Shown: positions 6,693 through 10,801 of the stretch, in pieces
How the letters are laid out: each line of letters starts with the position of its first letter
Position numbering within the stretch: position 1 is the first letter of the stretch
NCBI GenBank assembly: GCA_963643205.1
Contig: CAVIJJ010000040.1
Span: forward strand, 1 to 10,801
DNA from: Phil1 sp963643205
Lineage (GTDB): Bacteria; Bacillota; Clostridia; Christensenellales; CAG-138
Reading direction: 5' to 3'
Length of the DNA stretch: 10,801 nt
Notes under the pieces: model-generated
Told to the model about the DNA's origin: nothing
Databases searched by the model: none
What the model saw: only the letters and a program-made list of their open reading frames with translations
Position numbers and translations under genes: made by a program

Positions 6693-7381
6693 AGCGGGCC
6701 GTATACACGCCGCTGCTTGCCGCGGCATCGCTTCTTATAATAATCGCCGTGCTTTTTACCAGCCTGCAGATTTGCATGAACCAAAGGAACTGGTATTACG
6801 AAAGCTATGTTAAATACGGCACGTCCGCGCAAACGCTTATAAGCGACGAGGATATGACCGAGGCCATATATACCCTGATTGACTATATGGAAGGCCGGGT
6901 GGACAGCATTCAGCTTACCGTTACAGAAAACGGGCAAACCGTTGAAATGTACAATCAGCAGGAAATTGACCACATGGTGGACGTTCGCGCGCTTTATCAG
7001 GCCTGGCGCGCCGTAAGGGATTACGGAACGGTGCTCGCGGTTATAATAATCGCCTTTTATATGATTAAGCTGCCCAAGGGGCAGAAGGTGAGCGCGCTCT
7101 GCGGCGGCTTTTTATGGGCCGCGTGTATATTCGGCGCGGTGCTTATTGCCCTGGGCATTTGGGTGGCGGTTGATTTCAACAGCTTCTGGACGGAATTCCA
7201 CCACCTGTTTTTCACAAACAATCTGTGGCTTATGGATTACAATACCTGCCGCATGATTCGCATTTGTCCGCTTCAGCTTTTTAACGATATTGTTGTGCGC
7301 TTCGCGCTTATGTTCCTTATTCCGTTCGCGATTATGCTCGCGCTCGCTGTATGGGGCAGGAAAAGGAGCAAAATCAAATGA
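6689..7381 (+). CDS. DUF1461/TIGR01906 membrane protein, probable Lit-like lipoprotein transacylase
   Basis: This 230-residue membrane protein has about four hydrophobic segments: 5-28, about 114-126, 135-161 and 203-222. An extracytoplasmic loop lies between the first two, and the tail is basic (GRKRSKIK). Two family landmarks are clear: EIDHMVDV (92-99, with H95) and FWTEFHHLFF (166-175, with H171/H172), followed by NNLWLMD (177-183). This pattern identifies the DUF1461/TIGR01906 family. Characterised members (Lit of Enterococcus faecalis and Bacillus cereus) move an acyl chain from the diacylglyceryl group to the N-terminal cysteine of lipoproteins, giving the lyso form; two conserved histidines are important there. 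Family membership is solid; transacylase activity in this protein is inferred, since TIGR01906 is broad. The gene overlaps NUDIX upstream and tsaD downstream by 4 bases each (ATGA). No separate ribosome binding site stands out, so it probably relies on translational coupling. Confidence 0.82.
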   Translation: MKRAVYTPLLAAASLLIIIAVLFTSLQICMNQRNWYYESYVKYGTSAQTLISDEDMTEAIYTLIDYMEGRVDSIQLTVTENGQTVEMYNQQEIDHMVDVRALYQAWRAVRDYGTVLAVIIIAFYMIKLPKGQKVSALCGGFLWAACIFGAVLIALGIWVAVDFNSFWTEFHHLFFTNNLWLMDYNTCRMIRICPLQLFNDIVVRFALMFLIPFAIMLALAVWGRKRSKIK

Positions 7382-8442
7382 ATTACTATCAATCCGCGTC
7401 CATAGGGGCGGAGGAATACCGCAGAAAATCCGCGCCAATTATGCTTGCGATAGAAAGCTCCTGCGATGAAACCGCGGCAAGCGTTGTCCGCGCCGGGCGC
7501 GAGGTGCTCTCCATGAGCGTTTATACCCAAATTCCCATTCACCGCAAATACGGCGGCGTGGTGCCGGAGCTTGCGTCACGATCCCATGTTGAAAAGGTGG
7601 GCAGCGTTGTGGCGGACGCGCTTGAAAAGGCGGGGCTTACCATAAACGATGTTGATGCCGTGGGCGCGACTTATGGGCCGGGACTTGTGGGCGCGCTGCT
7701 TGTGGGCGTAAGCTACGCGAAGGGCCTTGCCTATGCCGCGAACAAGCCGTTTATAGGCACGGATCACATTGCCGGGCATATAGCGGCCAACTACCTTAGC
7801 TACAGCGATCTTGAGCCGCCCTTCGTTTGCCTTGTCGCAAGCGGCGGGCACAGCCATATAATACTGGTCAAGGGTTACAACTCCTTTGAGCTTTTGGGCT
7901 GCACAAGGGACGATGCCGCGGGAGAGGCGTTTGACAAGGTGGCAAGAGCATTGGGGCTTAATTATCCCGGCGGGCCGGAGCTTGAAAAGCTTGCGCGCGA
8001 GGGCAATCCCAAAGCCTATCACTTTAAGGCGGCCTTTAACGAGGGCGACAATCTTGATTTCAGCTTTTCCGGCATTAAAACGGCCGTTGTGAACCTGATG
8101 CACAACGCAGCGCAGAAGGGTGAGCAGATTAACCGCGCGGACATAGCGGCAAGCTTTCAGCACAGCGTGGTGGATACCCTTTGCCATAAGGCGGTGCGCG
8201 CGGCACAGCTTAATAACGTGACCACGCTTGCCCTTGCGGGCGGCGTAAGCGCGAATACAGCCCTTCGAGAGGCGCTTGAAAAGGCGGCGCACCGCGCGGG
8301 CCTTCGCTTCTGCCGGCCGGATATGCGCTTCTGCACGGACAATGCCGCCATGATAGCCTGCGCCGCGCATTACGCGATGCTTGAGCAGGGCCCAAGCCCG
8401 CTAAGCCTTAACGCCGAACCGGGCAAGGAGCTTGCGGAGTGA
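7378..8442 (+). CDS. tsaD: tRNA N6-threonylcarbamoyladenosine transferase TsaD
   Basis: TsaD (Kae1/YgjD family, ASKHA fold) transfers the threonylcarbamoyl group from TC-AMP to A37 of ANN-decoding tRNAs, working with TsaB and TsaE, which are not in this window. Visible motifs are LAIESSCDETAASVV (23-37), the metal-binding H130-x3-H134 in GTDHIAGHIAAN, ASGGHSHI (154-161), DDAAGEAFDKVAR (178-190), NYPGGPE (195-201), LAGGVSAN (286-293) and CTDNAAMIA (319-327) with the metal ligand D321. All are intact. ATG 7378 is preferred: AAGGAG (7363-7368) is 9 bases upstream and the ATG overlaps the previous stop (ATGA). It gives 354 residues with about 20 extra before the usual start of the domain. The ATG at residue 22 (7441) would give a shorter form but has no good ribosome binding site. 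Last gene of the operon; a terminator follows 38 bases after the stop. Confidence 0.97.
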   Translation: MNYYQSASIGAEEYRRKSAPIMLAIESSCDETAASVVRAGREVLSMSVYTQIPIHRKYGGVVPELASRSHVEKVGSVVADALEKAGLTINDVDAVGATYGPGLVGALLVGVSYAKGLAYAANKPFIGTDHIAGHIAANYLSYSDLEPPFVCLVASGGHSHIILVKGYNSFELLGCTRDDAAGEAFDKVARALGLNYPGGPELEKLAREGNPKAYHFKAAFNEGDNLDFSFSGIKTAVVNLMHNAAQKGEQINRADIAASFQHSVVDTLCHKAVRAAQLNNVTTLALAGGVSANTALREALEKAAHRAGLRFCRPDMRFCTDNAAMIACAAHYAMLEQGPSPLSLNAEPGKELAE

Positions 8443-8479
8443 GGGTATAAGATTTCAAGAATTGAATTATGTTTACAGG

Positions 8480-8511
8480 AAGAGTAACGCGGAAAGAGTT
8501 ACTCTTTTTTT
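8480..8511 (+). terminator. Intrinsic terminator after tsaD
   Basis: AAGAGTAAC (8480-8488) pairs perfectly with GTTACTCTT (8498-8506) around a 9-base loop, and the run of seven T (8505-8511) follows directly. It closes the NUDIX-DUF1461-tsaD operon. Confidence 0.88.
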
Positions 8512-8592
8512 ATAAAAGCGGAGCGCTTTACTTTTAATTGAGACAAATGTGGGTTACTTGACGCTAAGACGATAAATAAGCGGGGGGAATGT

Positions 8593-8694
8593 ATGCCTAA
8601 TAGAAAGAGTGCAGGAAATAAACCGGCAAGGCAAAACCGATCTGTTAAGGAATCGCAAATAAATAATCTGAACATGCTAACAAATCGCAAATAA
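8593..8694 (+). CDS. Possible small basic peptide, 33 aa
   Basis: An ATG at 8593 preceded 5 bases upstream by GGGGGG (8582-8587) opens a 33-codon frame ending at TAA 8692-8694. The peptide starts MPNRKSAGNKPARQNRSVK and is very rich in Lys, Arg, Asn and Gln, with no hydrophobic core, signal or membrane segment. It could be an unstructured basic peptide or chance. The purine-rich leader fits poorly to the AGGAGG consensus, and no clear promoter lies between it and the tsaD terminator. One unit of the local 14-bp repeat is inside the frame and the other spans its stop codon. I do not recognise the sequence. Confidence 0.25.
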   Translation: MPNRKSAGNKPARQNRSVKESQINNLNMLTNRK

Positions 8695-8696
8695 AT
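8651..8696. repeat. 14-bp direct repeat AATCGCAAATAAAT
   Basis: The sequence AATCGCAAATAAAT occurs exactly at 8651-8664 and 8683-8696, a period of 32 bases (about three helical turns). It could be a pair of protein-binding sites or a remnant of local duplication. No third copy was seen nearby. Confidence 0.6.
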
Positions 8697-8790
8697 GCAA
8701 GTTAATATTGACGGCATAAACAGACTATGATACGGTGTCGCCGCGATATGTATCTTCCATCTTATTCGTATATCCGAAAACCCAATATTT

Positions 8791-8819
8791 TTGGCTAAAT
8801 ACTTAAACAAATTTATATG
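8791..8819 (+). promoter_or_regulatory. Weak candidate promoter for the small cysteine-rich protein gene
   Basis: TTGGCT (8791-8796) and TATATG (8814-8819), each with 4 of 6 consensus matches, are 17 bases apart in an AT-rich stretch. Transcription would start about 90 bases before the ATG at 8916 and would include the orphan Shine-Dalgarno sequence at 8836. Confidence 0.33.
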
Positions 8820-8835
8820 TTATTAGTGACTCTTC

Positions 8836-8845
8836 AGGAGGTGAT
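8836..8845 (+). promoter_or_regulatory. Orphan full-length Shine-Dalgarno-like sequence
   Basis: AGGAGGTGAT is complementary over all ten bases to the 3' end of 16S rRNA (ATCACCTCCT), yet no proper start codon sits at the right distance. A CTG at 8850 gives only CTG-CGG-ATT-TGA. A TTG at 8858, 16 bases after GGAGG, opens a 28-codon frame (8858-8944) that overlaps the start of the next gene. It may drive a short leader peptide, act as a ribosome standby site or be chance. Confidence 0.3.
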
Positions 8846-8915
8846 TCCGCTGCGGATTTGAATTACGGAAGACTAGCAAAAACCGAAAATCAAAGATTGA
8901 AATGGGGGCAAAACT

Positions 8916-9212
8916 ATGAAAAAGAAAATATGCTTAATCATTAGCTTGGTTATTTTAATTATGACGGTTGCATCAATCGCTTCGGCACGCGACAATATAT
9001 GTTCTTACTGTAACGCAAGGATGAGGCTATATGATAAATCCGATGAGTTCCTCGTAAGGAGATATACTGCAACCTGCAATAAGTATTCGAACCGTCGGGA
9101 TACGATGGAAGTTTGGGGAGTAGACTATTTTTATCAGTGCTCAAATCCCTCATGCGGGATTGAAGCCTTTTATGACACGAAAACGCGAACCGAACGCATT
9201 TGTGACCATTGA
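8916..9212 (+). CDS. Small exported cysteine-rich protein, function unknown
   Basis: This 98-residue protein has an N-terminal signal peptide: KKK at 2-4, a hydrophobic core at about 6-19 and a probable signal peptidase I site after ASA (22-24). The mature part of about 74 residues is polar and contains six cysteines: C29 and C32 (CSYC), C54, C75 and C80 (CSNPSC) and C96. The two pairs look like a zinc-ribbon arrangement, but in an exported protein they might instead form disulfides. Aromatic DYFY (70-73) precedes the second pair, and it ends RTERICDH. GGGGG (8904-8908) lies 7 bases before the ATG. I do not recognise a family. A degraded copy of residues 63-98 follows 16 bases after the stop. 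Base composition is lower in GC than the tsaD operon, consistent with an accessory gene. That it is a real gene is supported by the signal peptide, the paired cysteines and the duplication. Confidence 0.7.
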   Translation: MKKKICLIISLVILIMTVASIASARDNICSYCNARMRLYDKSDEFLVRRYTATCNKYSNRRDTMEVWGVDYFYQCSNPSCGIEAFYDTKTRTERICDH

Positions 9213-9323
9213 AGGATACATAAACTTCATGCGGATTTTAGATACAGATTACTTTTATTTGTATTCGGAACCGGAACAAGAAGTTTATATCCATACCGTT
9301 AAGCGCACTGAACGCATTTGTGA
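9192..9323. repeat. Direct repeat GAACGCATTTGTGA from gene duplication
   Basis: GAACGCATTTGTGA occurs at 9192-9205 and 9310-9323, 118 bases apart, encoding the shared ERICD end of the intact gene and its degraded copy. It is the best conserved nucleotide core of the duplication; the surrounding bases match less well. Confidence 0.75.
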
Positions 9324-9330
9324 TCACTAA
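9229..9330 (+). pseudogene. Degraded C-terminal copy of the small cysteine-rich protein
   Basis: A 33-codon frame (ATG 9229 to TAA 9328-9330) aligns with residues 63-98 of the preceding gene. FMRILDTDYFY corresponds to TMEVWGVDYFY, and both end in the identical RTERICDH, with a two-residue gap between. In this copy the cysteines equivalent to C75 and C80 are lost, and the signal peptide and first CxxC are absent altogether. It lies in a different frame, starting just after the first stop. GAAGGA (9211-9216) could serve as a weak ribosome binding site 12 bases upstream, so expression of a 33-residue peptide is not excluded. Remnant of a tandem duplication is the simpler reading. Confidence 0.6.
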
Positions 9331-9342
9331 CTGCCAATAGCG

Positions 9343-9378
9343 TCGGCGGGAAGGACCGTTCTCTCCCTTTCCCGCCGA
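9343..9378 (+). terminator. GC hairpin, possible terminator without T tract
   Basis: TCGGCGGGAA (9343-9352) pairs perfectly with TTCCCGCCGA (9369-9378) around a 16-base loop. It starts 13 bases after the stop of the degraded copy. No run of T follows, only TAATGATATATAG, so it may be a weak terminator, an mRNA 3' stabiliser or a bidirectional element. Confidence 0.45.
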
Positions 9379-9381
9379 TAA

Positions 9382-9423
9382 TGATATATAGCAAATGACG
9401 AAACCTTAAGGTTTGATATATAG
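9382..9423 (+). promoter_or_regulatory. Palindrome flanked by direct repeats upstream of the M28 peptidase gene
   Basis: AAACCTTAAGGTTT (9401-9414) is a perfect 14-bp palindrome. It sits between two copies of TGATATATAG (9382-9391 and 9414-9423), 32 bases apart, immediately before the ribosome binding site AGGAG (9422-9426) of the gene at 9431. A GATAAT (9377-9382) could be a -10 box, but no matching -35 box is visible. The arrangement would suit a repressor operator or a translation-controlling stem; which of these is unknown. Confidence 0.35.
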
Positions 9424-9430
9424 GAGAAAA

Positions 9431-10801
9431 ATGAATATGAGTAAACCCGGTTTATTCTTAAGGGCTTTGAGCATACTGTGCATTATATTTGTTCTGCTCA
9501 GCTTATTTGCCTGCGCTCCCGCGGCGCAAACGGCCGACCCGGAGCAAACCGCGGCCGCCGTGCAAACAATTCCCCCTTCACCAAAGCCGGAGCGGGCGGA
9601 AGTTACATATTCCGCAAAGGAAATACTGGCGGCGCTTACAGCTGAAAACATGCAGGGACGTGTTGTGGGCAGCGAGGGCAATCGAGCGGCGGCAGAATAT
9701 ATTGAAAACGTGTTTGAGTCGCTCGGCCTTTTACCCGCGTTTGAAAGCGGATACATTGCGGAATATGCCGAAGAAACCGTTGATACCTCCGTGTGCCCAA
9801 GTGTCACGCTCATAGCCGCGGACGGAACCGAAACGGAGCTTGTATACGGCGAGGATTTTTTAGCTTCTCCTGCTTTTGAAAATATAGATATTCAGGCCCC
9901 GATAAGCAGGGAAAAAACGGAATGTGAAAATGGCGATTTTATATTTTTTGCGCAGGATTCAGCGGATGTTGTGCAGTTTACAAAGGGAAATCAGGGCAGG
10001 GTCGCCATTTATAATTCATTTAACCACGATTTGACTTATTTGCATAGGATAAACAACGGTTACGGTCTTCAAATAGGACTTATTAACGGAAAAGCTTATT
10101 CAAAACTCCGGGAAGCGGAGCAGGTACGCATACAGGCAAACAAAAACGGAGAGCAGAGCGGCATCGCATGGAATGTGGGCGCATATATTGCAGGCAGCGG
10201 CAGCGGCGAGACGATTGTTGTAATGGCGCATTTTGACGGCAGCGGCATTGCCGGTAAGATGCTTTATCCTTCGGCATATGATAATGCCTCCGGTGTAACC
10301 GCAATGCTGCGCACTGCGGCTTTGTGCGCGCAAAGCGGCATAAGCCCTAAGCAGGATATTATATTTGCCGCAGTAAACGGCGAGGAGAGCGGCATGGATG
10401 GCGCAAGGGCGTTAAACGACTACCTTTCCGAAAAATACGGAAAAGTGAACTGTATAAATATAGACTGCGTAGGTCACTTAGACAGGAATTTTACGGACGT
10501 TTATACGGACAGCGAAATAAGCGGGGCCAATCCCCTTGCAAATGAGTTTATCGAGTTTGCGCCCAATATAAACGCGCAGGAAAGGTGCGAAGTATATTCG
10601 GGAGACAACAGGGTTATGCACACAACACTCTGCATAACGCTTGCGGACTTGATAGATGCAACGGAAGAGAACGTTCATTCGCCGCTTGATAAGACGGAGT
10701 TTGTGGATGCGCAACGGCTGGAAGCCACGGCGGAAACGGTTGCCGGATTTATTGCCGCTATGGACGGGAACGTGCTTGATAAGCCGGAAAGCACCACGCA
10801 G
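9431..10801 (+). CDS. Lipoprotein M28-family zinc metallopeptidase (3' end outside window)
   Basis: The frame opens at ATG 9431, with AGGAG (9422-9426) 4 bases upstream, and stays open to the last base: 457 residues, no stop. An ATG two codons later is also possible. Residues 1-27 are a lipoprotein signal peptide (basic start, hydrophobic 12-26) ending LFAC, with C28 as the lipidated residue; the phenylalanine at -2 is a little unusual. A Pro/Ala/Glu-rich linker (29-60) leads to the N-terminal helices. The M28 catalytic domain shows all expected residues: H267 (MAHFDG), bridging D284 (YDNASG), catalytic E318 and metal ligand E319 (NGEES), D345 (NIDCVGH) and H416 (ENVHSPLD). A region of low similarity (about 120-230) is probably a PA-like or lid insertion. 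M28 enzymes release N-terminal residues from peptides. Surface anchoring fits peptide scavenging with the nearby Opp importer, but nothing shows co-regulation. Confidence 0.9.
   Translation, partial: MNMSKPGLFLRALSILCIIFVLLSLFACAPAAQTADPEQTAAAVQTIPPSPKPERAEVTYSAKEILAALTAENMQGRVVGSEGNRAAAEYIENVFESLGLLPAFESGYIAEYAEETVDTSVCPSVTLIAADGTETELVYGEDFLASPAFENIDIQAPISREKTECENGDFIFFAQDSADVVQFTKGNQGRVAIYNSFNHDLTYLHRINNGYGLQIGLINGKAYSKLREAEQVRIQANKNGEQSGIAWNVGAYIAGSGSGETIVVMAHFDGSGIAGKMLYPSAYDNASGVTAMLRTAALCAQSGISPKQDIIFAAVNGEESGMDGARALNDYLSEKYGKVNCINIDCVGHLDRNFTDVYTDSEISGANPLANEFIEFAPNINAQERCEVYSGDNRVMHTTLCITLADLIDATEENVHSPLDKTEFVDAQRLEATAETVAGFIAAMDGNVLDKPESTTQ

Larger units (their letters stand above)
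8443..8915 (+). other. AT-rich gap between tsaD and the small exported protein
   Basis: This stretch of about 470 bases is clearly more AT-rich than tsaD. It holds the tsaD terminator, one doubtful 33-codon ORF (8593-8694), a 14-bp direct repeat (8651-8664 and 8683-8696), a weak promoter (8791-8819) and an orphan AGGAGGTGAT (8836-8845). I see no RNA gene, insertion sequence or recognisable protein domain. The long reverse-strand frame across 8499-8810 lacks a ribosome binding site and any recognisable domain. Confidence 0.5.

Noticed and set aside
7351..7377. Earlier in-frame ATG for tsaD at 7351
   Set aside because: It falls inside the upstream membrane-protein gene without a ribosome site; the ATG at 7378 has AAGGAG 9 bases ahead and an ATGA overlap.
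8499..8810. Reverse-strand frame of 103 codons in the gap after tsaD
   Set aside because: No ribosome binding site or family resemblance; its 3' end runs into the tsaD terminator and it overlaps the direct repeats. AT-rich non-coding DNA explains it.
8836..8875. Possible fragment of a reverse-oriented 16S rRNA 3' end
   Set aside because: AGGAGGTGAT matches the reverse complement of the 16S end, but similarity fades immediately after it; ten bases are explained equally well by a Shine-Dalgarno sequence.
8443..9430. Insertion sequence or integron-like cassette
   Set aside because: No transposase, integrase, terminal inverted repeats or target-site duplication were found; the repeats present are short and internal.
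9406..9813. Reverse-strand 135-codon frame and a + strand 108-codon frame over 9489-9815
   Set aside because: Both overlap the start of the M28 lipoprotein gene, whose frame has a ribosome site, a lipobox and a full catalytic set.

Overview
The window looks like a chromosomal segment of a Firmicute, most likely a Clostridia-type gut anaerobe. The pointers are AmiE/OppD- and AmiF/OppF-like C-terminal segments in the transporter ATPase, AGGAGG-type ribosome binding sites, intrinsic terminators and TATAAT promoters, and a moderately GC-rich coding style. No rRNA, tRNA, CRISPR array, transposase or phage gene is visible. All convincing genes lie on the + strand. The organism assignment is inference.

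Region 1 (1-5837) is an oligopeptide ABC importer. It opens with the 3' part of a substrate-binding protein gene (oppA type), closed by a strong GC hairpin. A gap of about 490 bp with its own candidate promoters follows, and then a tightly packed oppB-oppC-oppDF operon. The two ATPases that are normally separate (OppD and OppF) are one 672-residue polypeptide here. oppB starts at TTG, and oppB and oppC overlap by one base (TAATG).

Region 2 (5838-8511) is a three-gene housekeeping operon: a NUDIX hydrolase, a membrane protein of the DUF1461/TIGR01906 (Lit-like lipoprotein transacylase) family, and tsaD (tRNA t6A synthesis). Both junctions are 4-base ATGA overlaps. The operon's promoter is embedded in the terminator of the opp operon: its -35 box falls in the terminator loop. 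A T-tailed hairpin ends the operon after tsaD.

Region 3 (8512-9430) is visibly more AT-rich and poor in long genes. It holds a possible 33-codon ORF, a 14-bp direct repeat, an unusually perfect but orphan Shine-Dalgarno sequence, and a small exported cysteine-rich protein (98 aa). Directly behind that gene lies an eroded second copy of its C-terminal third. A GC hairpin and a 14-bp palindrome flanked by direct repeats come before the last gene. This is the accessory-looking part of the window.

Region 4 (9431-10801, running off the edge) encodes a lipoprotein M28-family metallopeptidase with all zinc and catalytic residues present. Together with the Opp importer it suggests peptide scavenging: hydrolysis at the cell surface plus uptake. 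The Lit-like protein would act on lipoproteins, which the peptidase and probably OppA are. These functional links are inferred from proximity only.

I found no clear-cut new defence or mobile system. The best candidate for something undescribed is the small cysteine-rich protein with its decayed tandem copy.
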